DNA of 64,000 bases from Kitasatospora phosalacinea (GTDB lineage: Bacteria > Actinomycetota > Actinomycetes > Streptomycetales > Streptomycetaceae): the NCBI RefSeq assembly GCF_000716545.1, contig NZ_JNWZ01000044.1, positions 1 through 64,000 of the forward strand, read 5' to 3'. Of this stretch, positions 50,308-59,874 are shown piece after piece. The notes beneath the pieces were generated by a model. It was not told the DNA's origin. It did not search any database and worked only from the letters and a program-made list of their open reading frames with translations. The first letter of the stretch is position 1; the number at the start of each line of letters is the position of its first letter. The translations under genes and the position numbers were made by a program.

Positions 50308-51651
50308 TCACGGGGAGGCCGGGGGCGGAGCCTCCTCCGGCGCGGGGGCGGGGGCGAGCCGGAGCGACAGGACGTAGGAGACCGCCACCGCCACGATCAC
50401 GAGCGGCATCACGGTGAGGCCCTCCAGCCCCAGGAGCAGGGTCGCCAGCAGGACGGCGGTCATCGGCAGCCTCAGCATCGCGACGCACATCGCTCCGACG
50501 CCCATCGCGAAGCCGGACGTCACGTCCAGGCCGGGCAGGTGCGCGAAGGCCAGGCCGCCGGCCGCGCCCACGAACAGCGAGGGGAAGACCGGGCCGCCGC
50601 GGAAGGCACTGAGCGACAGGCCGTAGGCGAGCGACTTGCAGCACACGAGCACGATCAGCGCGGCGACCGTGTAGCCGGACCGGCCGTCCAGGAGCGGGCC
50701 GAGGGCGCTCTGGCCCGAGTAGAGCACCTCGGACGCCTCGTGGCCCGTCCACTCGGCGTACACCAGCGCGGCCACCCCCACGAGCGCGCCGGTCAGGACG
50801 GTGGCCGTCACCCGTCGCCGCTCGACCCGGACCTGCAGGAAGAGGGCCGCCCGGTGGATCCCCGCTCCCAGGAGGGCCGAGGCCGCTCCGACGACGAGGG
50901 CCCAGCCGAACCCGGCCAGGTCGGGGCGGTCGGCGTGCGGAACCTGCGGCAGGACCAGCGAGTACGTGCCCAGACCGGTCCAGGACCCGAGGCCGGTGAA
51001 GATCAGGGCGCCGACACCGGCGGCGAGCAGGCCGGGCACCAGGACGACGCCCATCGTGGCACCGCCGAGGCCGGCCGCCTCCATCAGCAGGAACGCGCCG
51101 ATCAGCGGGGAGCCGAGCAGTGTGCTGACCGCCGCGAAGCTGCCCGCGGCGCCCAGGACGGCGCTCGCGTTCGGCCGCAGGTCCCGTTTCGCCGCGCGGA
51201 CGGCGAACACCGCCAGGCCCCCGCCGAGGGCGATGAGCGGGGCCTCCGGCCCGAGCACCGCCCCGCCGGCGAGGGTCGCCACCGCCGCGAGCGCGATCCC
51301 GGGCAGCTGCACCGCGGTCGGCGCCCTGTTCGTGACCAGGCCCTCGGCCGGCTTGTGCCCGCCCGACCCGGGGAGGCGGCGGATGGCCAGCGCCACCAGC
51401 AGCCCGGCCACGGCGAGCAGCGGAACCGGCCACCAGGACGGCGTCCCGTGGAAGCCCAGGCCCCGGGGAAGATCCGTGTAGGCCAGCGACTGGAGCTCGG
51501 AGACGAGGGCGAGGAAACCGAACGCCGCGGCCGAGATCGGAACGCCGAGCAGCGCGGTGGCCACCAGCAGCACCGTGTATCCGCGCGTGCGGACCAGGGC
51601 GAACGGATCGGACGGCCCGGCTGCGGGCGGTTCGACGGGCTCGGTCTGCAT
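50308..51651 (-). CDS. ClC-family chloride channel/transporter
   Basis: A 447-residue membrane protein of about 10-11 helices. ClC selectivity motifs are visible: GAVLGPEAPLIALGGGLAVF (helix E-F, with the gating Glu of the GxExP motif), GSPLIGAFLLMEA and LSAFRGGPVFPSLFVGAAGG (helix N). The usual GSGIP at the first filter segment is replaced by GSGGHKPAEG. There is no C-terminal CBS domain. GAGGAG precedes ATG 51651. It moves chloride or another small anion across the membrane, perhaps in exchange for protons. Confidence 0.9.
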   Translation of the reverse strand: MQTEPVEPPAAGPSDPFALVRTRGYTVLLVATALLGVPISAAAFGFLALVSELQSLAYTDLPRGLGFHGTPSWWPVPLLAVAGLLVALAIRRLPGSGGHKPAEGLVTNRAPTAVQLPGIALAAVATLAGGAVLGPEAPLIALGGGLAVFAVRAAKRDLRPNASAVLGAAGSFAAVSTLLGSPLIGAFLLMEAAGLGGATMGVVLVPGLLAAGVGALIFTGLGSWTGLGTYSLVLPQVPHADRPDLAGFGWALVVGAASALLGAGIHRAALFLQVRVERRRVTATVLTGALVGVAALVYAEWTGHEASEVLYSGQSALGPLLDGRSGYTVAALIVLVCCKSLAYGLSLSAFRGGPVFPSLFVGAAGGLAFAHLPGLDVTSGFAMGVGAMCVAMLRLPMTAVLLATLLLGLEGLTVMPLVIVAVAVSYVLSLRLAPAPAPEEAPPPASP

Positions 51652-52027
51652 GCTCGGCGGCTCCTCGCTCCCGGACGGCGTCCGACACGCGCCGGTCGAC
51701 AGGCTTCCCCGCCGTGGTACCACGATCGACCCGGCGTTTCGCCGCCCCGGTCCGCGCTGGTCCGGGGCACCGTCGAACGTCACTCCCACGGCCCAGTGAC
51801 GGCCCGGGCCGCACGGACGGCAGCGCACGGACGGCACGGACGAGGACGGACCCCCGCCGCACCCGCCCGTGCGCGGCGGCCTCCGGCACGGCGGGCGCCC
51901 GCGCCGCCCCTGGCCGATAGTGGACCGGGGGCCGCCCCGGTCCCGGAGGACTCCGTCACGGCGGGGGCGCACCCCGCCGAATCCCCTCGACCGGCGACGC
52001 GGCCGACACAGCCCGGGAGCAGTGCGC
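51652..52027. other. Divergent intergenic region (ClC / cyclase)
   Basis: These 376 bases hold no gene. A 12-bp palindrome, CGTGGTACCACG (51713-51724), lies about 60 bases before the ClC start. GATAGTGGAC (51916-51925) is also found before the GH15 gene (47816-47825). Confidence 0.45.
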
Positions 52028-52984
52028 ATGGGAGCAGCAGGGAACGAGCCGGACGACGGGCGCCCGCCGCGCCCGCTCCAGAGCCGGGCCGAGTTCGCGG
52101 CGCTCTACCGGCGCCTCGCGCGGTCGGCCGCCGACGGCTCCCGCGGCGCGACGGCCTTCCTCACCCCGGAGTCGGTCCGGGCGGCGGTGGGCGAGGTCCG
52201 CCTCGGCCGGACGGTGACGATGGCCGCGCCGATCGAGACCAGGCCCGCCCCCGACAACCCGCACCCCGCCGACCACCGGCTCACCGGCCCGCCCGGGGCG
52301 GCGGCCGGGGAGAGCGGTCTGCACTTCGCCACCGACCGCTTCGGCATGAACGTGCACGGTGACGCGGACAGCCACCTCGACGCCCTGTGCCACGTCCTCT
52401 ACGACGGGACCCTGCACGGGGGCGTCCCCGCGAGCACCGTCACCGAGGAGGGCGCCACCGCCCTCTCCGTCGACCTCGTGCGGAACGGGATCGTCGGCCG
52501 TGGTGTGCTGCTCGACGTCCCCCGGCTGCGGGGCGTGCCGTGGCTGGAACCCGGCGACCACGTCACCGCCGACGACCTGCGGGCCGCCGAGGCCGCGCAG
52601 CGCGTGCGGGTCGGCACCGGGGACATCCTCCTGGTACGGGTCGGCCACCGCCGCCGGCGCGAGGAACTGGGCCCGTGGGACGCCGCGCACAGCCGGGTCG
52701 GCCTGCACCCGGAAGCGGTGGAGTTCCTGGCCGAGCGCCGGGTGTCGGTGCTGGGCGGCGACGGCAACAACGACACCGCCCCCAGCCCCACCGAGGGCGT
52801 CGGCTTCCCCGTGCACGTCCTGGGGATCCACGCCCTGGGACTGCACTTCATGGACTACCTGCGGTTCGAGGACCTGGTGCCGCTCTGCGAGGAGGCGGAC
52901 CGCTGGTCGTTCCTCTGCGTCGTCGCGCCCCTGCGACTCCCCGCGGCCACCGGCTCCCCCGTCAACCCCCTGGCCATCCTCTGA
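52028..52984 (+). CDS. Cyclase-family metal-dependent hydrolase
   Basis: A 318-residue protein of the cyclase/kynurenine-formamidase family. The metal-binding motif is in MNVHGDADSHLDALCHVLYD (H-x3-D-type, three metal ligands), and VSVLGGDGNNDTAPSP and HVLGIHALGLHFMDYL are further conserved blocks. Members hydrolyse amides or lactones such as N-formylkynurenine or isatin. ATG 52028 has GGGAGCAG upstream. A GMC oxidoreductase follows 59 bases downstream on the same strand, so both may act on one substrate. Confidence 0.88.
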   Translation: MGAAGNEPDDGRPPRPLQSRAEFAALYRRLARSAADGSRGATAFLTPESVRAAVGEVRLGRTVTMAAPIETRPAPDNPHPADHRLTGPPGAAAGESGLHFATDRFGMNVHGDADSHLDALCHVLYDGTLHGGVPASTVTEEGATALSVDLVRNGIVGRGVLLDVPRLRGVPWLEPGDHVTADDLRAAEAAQRVRVGTGDILLVRVGHRRRREELGPWDAAHSRVGLHPEAVEFLAERRVSVLGGDGNNDTAPSPTEGVGFPVHVLGIHALGLHFMDYLRFEDLVPLCEEADRWSFLCVVAPLRLPAATGSPVNPLAIL

Positions 52985-53043
52985 CCCGCGGACCCGCCGG
53001 CACCGGCCCGTCCGCAGCACCCACCCACGATCGAGGCGACCCC

Positions 53044-54624
53044 ATGGCAGGAACCGAGCACTACGACGTCATCGTCATCGGCACCGGAGCGGGCGGCGGC
53101 ACCCTCGCCCACCGCCTCGCCCCCACCGGCAAGCGCGTCCTCATCCTCGAACGCGGCGGCTACCTCCCCCGCGAGCGGGACAACTGGGAGTCCACCGCCG
53201 TCTTCGTCAAGGGCAAGTACCGGGCCCCCGAGTTCTGGTACGACAAACACGGCGACCGGTTCCCGCCCGAGGTCAACTACTACGTCGGCGGGAACACCAA
53301 GTTCTACGGCGCCGCGCTGTTCCGGCTGCGCCCCGAGGACTTCGGCGAACTGCGCCACCACGGCGGCGTCTCCCCGGCCTGGCCGATCCGCTACGAGGAC
53401 CTGGAGCCCTACTACACGCAGGCCGAGCACCTCTACCTCGTCCACGGCCGGCACGGCGAGGACCCCAGCGAGGGCCCGGTCAGCGCCCAGTACAAGTACC
53501 CGCCGGTGCGGCACGAACCGCGCATCCAACAGCTCAGCGACGACCTGGAGAAGCAGGGCCTGCGCCCCTTCCACCTGCCGATCGGGGTGAACCTCACCCA
53601 GGACGCCGAGGGCGGCGCGGCCCACGGGAGCGTGTGCATCCGCTGCAACCGGGTCGACGGGTTCCCCTGCCTGGTGCAGGGCAAGGCCGACGCCCAGGTC
53701 ATCTGCGTCGACCCGGCGCTGGAGTACGAGAACGTCACGATGGTGACCGGGGCGAACGTCCGCCGGCTGGAGACCGGTCCGAGCGGCCGCAGCGTCGACA
53801 AGGTGGTCGCCGAACTCGCGGACGGGACGGTCGCCGAGTACTCCGCCGACATCGTCGCGGTGGCCTGCGGGGCCGTCAACACCGCCGCCCTGCTGCTGCG
53901 TTCGGCGAACGACCGGCACCCCGACGGCCTGGCCAACAGCTCCGGCGTGGTGGGACGGCACTACATGCGGCACAACAACCTGGCGCTGATGGCGGTCTCC
54001 AAGGAGCCCAACGACACCCAGTTCCAGAAGACCCTGGCGCTGAACGACTGGTACCTCGGCGCGGACGACTGGGACTACCCGCTCGGAGGGATCCAGATGC
54101 TCGGCAAGTCGGACTCGGAGCAGATCAAGGGCGAGGCGCCCCGCTGGGCCGGACTCGCCTCGCCCGACGTGCCGTTCGAGGTGCTGGCCCACCACGCGGT
54201 GGACTTCTGGCTGTGCGGTGAGGACCTCCCGCACCCCGACAACCGCGTCACCCTCGACAGCGACGGTGACATCCACCTCGCCCTCGACGAGAAGAACAAC
54301 GTCGAAGGGCTGAAGCGGCTGCAGCACAAGCTCCGGAAGATGCTCGGCCGCCTGGGCATGCACGAGCACCACCTGCTGCCGCACAGCCTCTACCTGCACA
54401 AGGGGATGCCGATCGGCGCCACCGCCCACCAGGCCGGCACCGTGCGCTTCGGCACCGACCCGCGGACCTCGGCCCTCGACGTCGACTGCAAGGCCCACGA
54501 CCTCGACAACCTCTACGTCGTCGACACGAGCTTCTTCCCGAGCATCGGCGCGGTGAACCCGTCGCTGACGGCCATCGCCAACGCGCTGCGGGTCGGCGAC
54601 CGCATCGCGGAACGCCTCGCCTGA
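53044..54624 (+). CDS. GMC-family FAD-dependent oxidoreductase
   Basis: A 526-residue flavoenzyme. The FAD-binding fold opens with YDVIVIGTGAGGGTLAHRLA (GxGxxG) and ends its nucleotide part in VLILERGG; the family signature YYVGGNTKFYGAALFRL follows. The C-terminal catalytic part reads DTSFFPSIGAVNPSLTAIAN, with HKGMPIGATAHQAGTVRFG carrying a candidate His-Asn pair. Enzymes of this family oxidise alcohols such as glucose, choline or cholesterol. CGAGGC lies upstream of the ATG. Probably co-transcribed with the cyclase gene; ends in a shared terminator with cydB. Confidence 0.92.
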   Translation: MAGTEHYDVIVIGTGAGGGTLAHRLAPTGKRVLILERGGYLPRERDNWESTAVFVKGKYRAPEFWYDKHGDRFPPEVNYYVGGNTKFYGAALFRLRPEDFGELRHHGGVSPAWPIRYEDLEPYYTQAEHLYLVHGRHGEDPSEGPVSAQYKYPPVRHEPRIQQLSDDLEKQGLRPFHLPIGVNLTQDAEGGAAHGSVCIRCNRVDGFPCLVQGKADAQVICVDPALEYENVTMVTGANVRRLETGPSGRSVDKVVAELADGTVAEYSADIVAVACGAVNTAALLLRSANDRHPDGLANSSGVVGRHYMRHNNLALMAVSKEPNDTQFQKTLALNDWYLGADDWDYPLGGIQMLGKSDSEQIKGEAPRWAGLASPDVPFEVLAHHAVDFWLCGEDLPHPDNRVTLDSDGDIHLALDEKNNVEGLKRLQHKLRKMLGRLGMHEHHLLPHSLYLHKGMPIGATAHQAGTVRFGTDPRTSALDVDCKAHDLDNLYVVDTSFFPSIGAVNPSLTAIANALRVGDRIAERLA

Positions 54625-54626
54625 GC

Positions 54627-54669
54627 CCCGTCCGCTCTGCCGCCGCCCGGCGGCGGCGGAGCGGACGGG
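54627..54669. terminator. Bidirectional hairpin terminator
   Basis: CCCGTCCGCTCTGCCGCCG (54627-54645) pairs with CGGCGGCGGAGCGGACGGG (54651-54669), 19 bp with a single mismatch and a five-base loop. It exactly fills the gap between the convergent GMC and cydB stop codons. Confidence 0.8.
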
Positions 54670-55689
54670 TCAGCGCGCGACGTCCTCGTCGGCCAGCGGC
54701 TCCAGGACGCCCCGGGTGTCGAGCCGGTAGAGCACGGTCACGGCCGGACCGATGAGGACGAGTGCCACGACGGCGACGATCAGCATCCACTGCAGGGTGG
54801 CGCTCGCTCCCGCCGCGTCCTGGACGGTGAGCGAGGTCGGCACCAGGTAGGGCCGCTGGGCGACGCCCCAGGCGGCGACCGCCAGGGCGACGGCCGCCAC
54901 CGCGCCGTACCGGGCCCAGCCGAGGGCGGGGCCGGCGACCAGTGCGGCCGTGACGGCTCCGGCGGCCGCCGACAGCAGGACGAGCAGCAGCCCCCAGCCG
55001 TGGGTGAGCCCGTGGTGGACGTACGAGGCGTCGTCGCCGGTCACCGCGAGCCCGACGGCGGCCACGACCAGCAGGGCCGCGATGGCCGCCCAGGCGCGCA
55101 GCCGGAAGTAGCCGACCAGGTCGACGGCGCCGAAGCGGCGGGCGTCGGCAGTGAGGAAGACCGCGCCGAGCACGGCGGTCGCGCAGACGGCGAGCAGCCC
55201 GGCGATCACCGAGGTGGGGTTGGCCCAGGCGTCGGCGGAGGCGGTGGTGCCGGGCTTGACCCGGCCGGAGGCGACGCTGCCGATGACGGTGCCGAAGAAG
55301 AACGGAGTGAGCAGGGAGGAGACGGCGAAGGCGGCGCCGTAGACGCGGCGGGCGGCGAGGCGGCGGGTGGGCTTGCGCAGGGCGAACCCGGCGCCGCGCA
55401 GGACCATGCCGACGGCGGCGAGCGCCAGGGGCAGCCACAGGGCGGTGAAGACGGTCTGGAAGAACTCGGGGAAGCCCGTCCACATGAGGACCAGGACGAA
55501 GACCAGCCAGACGTTGTTGACCTCCCAGACGGGGGCCATCGCGTGGTCGATCAGCCACCGGGGGCGCCGCCCCCGTCCGGCGCCGCCGGCCAGCAGGTCC
55601 CAGAACCCGGCGCCGTAGTCGACGCCCCCGCCGCACGCGTAGGCGGCGATCACCAGCAGGAGCACCCAGGAGAGGACGTCGGCGGTCAC
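54670..55689 (-). CDS. cydB: Cytochrome bd ubiquinol/menaquinol oxidase subunit II
   Basis: A 339-residue membrane protein with about nine helices, starting VTADVLSWVLLLVIAAYACG with the family-typical GVDYGAGFWDLLAGGA and DHAMAPVWEVNNVWLVFVLV. The GTG start overlaps the cydA stop by four bases. With CydA it forms the high-affinity terminal oxidase that reduces oxygen to water under low oxygen. No cydC/D assembly exporter genes are visible in the window. Confidence 0.95.
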   Translation of the reverse strand: MTADVLSWVLLLVIAAYACGGGVDYGAGFWDLLAGGAGRGRRPRWLIDHAMAPVWEVNNVWLVFVLVLMWTGFPEFFQTVFTALWLPLALAAVGMVLRGAGFALRKPTRRLAARRVYGAAFAVSSLLTPFFFGTVIGSVASGRVKPGTTASADAWANPTSVIAGLLAVCATAVLGAVFLTADARRFGAVDLVGYFRLRAWAAIAALLVVAAVGLAVTGDDASYVHHGLTHGWGLLLVLLSAAAGAVTAALVAGPALGWARYGAVAAVALAVAAWGVAQRPYLVPTSLTVQDAAGASATLQWMLIVAVVALVLIGPAVTVLYRLDTRGVLEPLADEDVAR

Positions 55690-57164
55690 TCGGCGCCCCC
55701 GCGGGGGCGGTCGGCACCGGGGTCCGCGGAAGGGGGCGGGGCTGCGGTGGCGGCGAGTTCGTGGCGCGGGCCGTACGGGGTGTCGGTCTCCGGGTGCTCG
55801 GCCGCGGCGGTGCCGTCGCCGGCCGCCCGCCAGCGGGTGCGCATCTTCAGCAGCACGGTGAGGAACGCGCCGAAGACGAGGACGTAGACCGCCACGACGA
55901 TGCCGAACATGGTCCACAGGGAGGCCGCGCCGGTCGGTGTGACCGCCTCCGAGACGCGCATGTTCTGGTAGACGATCCAGGGCTGCCGGCCGACCTCGGT
56001 GGTGATCCAGCCGCACTCCACGCAGAGCACGCTCGCGGCGCCGGCGAGGGCGGCGCAGCGGAAGAACCACTTCGACCGGGGCAGGTCGCGGCGGCGCCAC
56101 CAGCACCAGGCGTACCAGAGCGCGAGCAGGATCAGGACGCTGCCGACGGTCGCCATGATGTCGAACGCCCAGTGCACGATGGTGGCCTGGAGCGCGGTGG
56201 GGCGGTCGTCGGCGGCCACCGAGGTCAGGCCGGTGACCTGGGTGTCCGGCTTGAACCCGGCGAGGATGGAGTCGAGTTGGGGGATCTTCAGGCCGCCCTT
56301 GACGCTGCCGTCCTCCTGGAGGCGGCCGAAGAGGTACTCCGGCACGTGGGTGTCGGTGTCCCAGACCAGCTCCGCGGCGGCGAACTTGACCGGCTGCTTG
56401 TGGAAGATCTGCCGCGCGATGTTGTCGCCGAGGAAGAACTGCACGGGGGTGAGGACCGCGGCGACGGTGAACGGCACGGTGAAGCCGAGGCGGTGGTAGC
56501 GGTCGCGGCGCCCGCGCAGCCAGCCGACCGCGTAGACCCCGGCGACGACGTAGCCGGCGGTGAGGAACATCGCGACGGTGAAGTGCCAGTACTCCGGGCC
56601 GAAGATCGGGGTGAAGACCGCCTTGCGGACGTCGACGTCCACGGGGTTGCCGGCCGCGTCGAGGGTGAAGCCCCGGGGGGTGTTCATCCACGAGTTGGCG
56701 GCGATGATGCCGAACGCGCCCAGCAGGGCGGCCAGCGGCAGCGGCACGGCGAGCCAGAAGTGCGTCCACGGCTTGAGCCGCCGCCAGCCGTAGAGGTAGA
56801 TCGCGATGAGGATCGCCTCCAGGAAGAACGCCCAGGCCTCGACGCCGAACCCGAGGCCGAACACGTCTCCCCAGCGGCCCATCATGCCCGGCCACAGCAG
56901 GCCGAACTCGAAGGACAGGACGGTGCCGGTGACGACGCCGACGGCGAACTGCACGGCCATCACCGCGGACCAGCGGCGGGCCAGCAGCAGGGCCGTCGGG
57001 TCGTTTCGGCGCAGGCCCCGGTGGTGCATCACCAGGGTGATGAACGGCAGCGCCACGCCGAACGGCACCAGCATGATGTGCGAGGCGAGGGTGAACGCCA
57101 TCAGCTCGCGGGCGGGCAGGAGCTGCGCCGGGGCGTCGGCGAGCAGCCGGGTCGCGGTGTCCAC
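55686..57164 (-). CDS. cydA: Cytochrome bd oxidase subunit I
   Basis: A 492-residue subunit carrying the haems. Features are the N-terminal FTLASHIMLVPFGVALPF with the first haem His, FGPEYWHFTVAMFLTAGY with the second, and GRQPWIVYQNMRVSEAVTP with the quinol-site signature and the Met ligand region. The Q-loop between is short, as in most actinobacteria. The hydrophilic C-terminus is Pro/Asp rich. GTG 57164 is 7 bases after the SDR stop, so SDR, cydA and cydB form one operon. No Rex-like site was recognised upstream. Confidence 0.96.
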   Translation of the reverse strand: MDTATRLLADAPAQLLPARELMAFTLASHIMLVPFGVALPFITLVMHHRGLRRNDPTALLLARRWSAVMAVQFAVGVVTGTVLSFEFGLLWPGMMGRWGDVFGLGFGVEAWAFFLEAILIAIYLYGWRRLKPWTHFWLAVPLPLAALLGAFGIIAANSWMNTPRGFTLDAAGNPVDVDVRKAVFTPIFGPEYWHFTVAMFLTAGYVVAGVYAVGWLRGRRDRYHRLGFTVPFTVAAVLTPVQFFLGDNIARQIFHKQPVKFAAAELVWDTDTHVPEYLFGRLQEDGSVKGGLKIPQLDSILAGFKPDTQVTGLTSVAADDRPTALQATIVHWAFDIMATVGSVLILLALWYAWCWWRRRDLPRSKWFFRCAALAGAASVLCVECGWITTEVGRQPWIVYQNMRVSEAVTPTGAASLWTMFGIVVAVYVLVFGAFLTVLLKMRTRWRAAGDGTAAAEHPETDTPYGPRHELAATAAPPPSADPGADRPRGGAE

Positions 57165-57171
57165 CTGCGGG

Positions 57172-58008
<837 letters not shown>

Positions 58009-58148
58009 GGTCTTCTCCCGTTCGTCGGCCCCGTTCGGTACGGCGCCACGCTGCCGCGCACGGCCCGCGGGACGGGATGCGGCCCGCCGGTCGTTGGGCC
58101 GTCCGGTCCAGCGGTGTCCCCCTCGCGGAGTACCGGCCGGCCGACGGT

Positions 58149-59102
58149 TCAGCTGCCGGGGCCGGCGACCACGTTGTCCAGGGGCTCGCCCGCGAGGAAG
58201 CGTTCCAACTGCCCGCGGACCAGGCGCAGCGCCCGCGGCAGGAACGCGGAGCTGTTGCCCCCCACGTGCGGGCTGATCAGGGTGCGGGGCGCGCGCCAGA
58301 GCGGATGGCCGGCGGGCAGCGGCTCCGGATCGGTGACGTCCAGGGCGGCGGCGATGCGCCCGCGCCCCAGCTCCGCGAGCAGGGCGGCGGTGTCCACCAC
58401 CGGCCCCCTCGCCACGTTGACCAGCAGCGCGTCGTCCTTCATCGCGGCCAGGAACCGGGCGTCGACCAGCCCCCGGGTCCGCGCGGTCAGCGGCAGGGTC
58501 AGCACCACCACGTCCGCGCGCGGCACCAGGTCCATCAGCTCGTCCAGCGGCCGGACGGGGCCGCGGGCGGCGGTGCGCGCGCTGCGCGCCACCCGCACGA
58601 CCTCGCACTCGAAGGGGGCGAGCCGCTCCTCCACGGCCGCGCCGATGGACCCGTAGCCGACCAGCAGGACGGTGCGGTCGGCGAGCGCGGGGGCGGAGCG
58701 GCTCTCCCACGCCTCGCGGTCCTGCGCCCGGACGAAGCCGGGCACGCCGCGCAGCGCGGCGAGGAGCAGCGTCACCGCGAGCTCGGCGGTGCTCGCGTCG
58801 TGGACGCCGCGGGCGTTGCAGAGCGTCACCCCGGGGGGTACGACGGGCAGCAGGTCGTCGACGCCGGCCGACAGGCTCTGCACGACCCGCAGCCGGGGCA
58901 TCCGCTCCAGCAGCGGCAGCGCCGCAGCCGTCCGGGTGTAGGGGACGACGAAGAACTCCGCCGCGCGGAGCACCGGTTCGGGAGGCGGCGCGCCCAGGCC
59001 GTCCCAGACGGTGGCCACCAGGCCGGCCACGCCCACCTGCTCGGGCGGGTAGGGGAGGAGGACGGCCGGTGGCCGGGCGGAGGCGGCAGGGGTGCGGCTC
59101 AT
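58149..59102 (-). CDS. D-2-hydroxyacid dehydrogenase
   Basis: A 317-residue NAD-dependent dehydrogenase. The Rossmann motif is VLLVGYGSIGAAVEERLAPF; the conserved NVARGPVVDTAALLAELGRG contains the substrate-binding Arg, DVTDPEPLPAGHPLW the acidic partner and LISPHVGGNSS the catalytic His. It interconverts 2-hydroxy and 2-keto acids such as glyoxylate, pyruvate or phosphoglycerate. The start MSRTPAAS follows a weak ribosome-binding site. It lies upstream of the SDR-cydAB genes on the same strand, 140 bases away. Confidence 0.92.
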   Translation of the reverse strand: MSRTPAASARPPAVLLPYPPEQVGVAGLVATVWDGLGAPPPEPVLRAAEFFVVPYTRTAAALPLLERMPRLRVVQSLSAGVDDLLPVVPPGVTLCNARGVHDASTAELAVTLLLAALRGVPGFVRAQDREAWESRSAPALADRTVLLVGYGSIGAAVEERLAPFECEVVRVARSARTAARGPVRPLDELMDLVPRADVVVLTLPLTARTRGLVDARFLAAMKDDALLVNVARGPVVDTAALLAELGRGRIAAALDVTDPEPLPAGHPLWRAPRTLISPHVGGNSSAFLPRALRLVRGQLERFLAGEPLDNVVAGPGS

Positions 59103-59305
59103 GGGGCGATCCCAACAGCTGCCGGGCGTCGCCGCAATCAGCCGCGGCCCGTCGTCCCTCCTCCCCGAGAAGGTTCCGACCGGGCCGGTCCTGGGCCGTC
59201 CGGGTGCATCGCGTCCCTCCGTGGGGCGGCGGACGGGCCGTACGCGGCCTGGCTGCGGGAGGGTGCTGCGGGGGAGCCGCCCGGGTGAGGACCGTGAGGA
59301 GCAGG

Positions 59306-59845
59306 ATGAGGACACCGGTGCCGTCGCCGACGGTCGTGGTGGTGATGGGCGTCGCCGCCTCGGGCAAGAGCACCCTGGGGCGCGTGCTCGCGCACCGTCG
59401 GGGAGTGCCGTTCGTGGAGGGCGACGGCCTCCATCCGACCGCGAACATCGCGCGGATGTCGGCCGGCGAGGCGCTCGACGACGAGGACCGCGGGCCCTGG
59501 CTCGACGCCGTGGCCGCCCGGATCCGGGCGGCCGGGGAGCGCGGCGAGGGCCTGGTGATCTCGTGTTCCGCGCTCAAGTACCGCTACCGGCGGCTGTTCC
59601 GCGCGGCCGCACCTGCCGTGTGGTTCCTCCACCTGGCCCTGGACCCGGCGGTCGCCCGGGCCCGGATCGCCGGGCGCACCGGGCACTTCATGCCCGCCGC
59701 CCTCCTCGACTCCCAGTACGAGGCGTTGGAGCCGTTGCGGGCGGACGAACCGGGGCTGACGGTCGACGCCGCCGTCGGCACCGAGGCCGTCCTGGCGGCG
59801 GCCGAGGCCGCCCTCGCGGACTTCGAGGCCCGCGAGCCTAGTTGA
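59306..59845 (+). CDS. gntK: Gluconokinase
   Basis: A 179-residue kinase phosphorylating D-gluconate to 6-phosphogluconate for the pentose phosphate pathway. The P-loop is VVMGVAASGKSTLGRVLAHR, and the signature FVEGDGLHPTANIARMSAGE with LDDEDRGPWLDAV is specific to the thermoresistant gluconokinase family; ISCSALKYRYRRLFR is the next conserved block. GAGGAGCAGG precedes the ATG. It is divergent from the hydroxyacid dehydrogenase; with the glucose-dehydrogenase-like SDR it suggests a gluconate route. Confidence 0.93.
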   Translation: MRTPVPSPTVVVVMGVAASGKSTLGRVLAHRRGVPFVEGDGLHPTANIARMSAGEALDDEDRGPWLDAVAARIRAAGERGEGLVISCSALKYRYRRLFRAAAPAVWFLHLALDPAVARARIAGRTGHFMPAALLDSQYEALEPLRADEPGLTVDAAVGTEAVLAAAEAALADFEAREPS

Positions 59846-59874
59846 ACGCGCCCCGGCCGCGGGACGGCGGTCGG

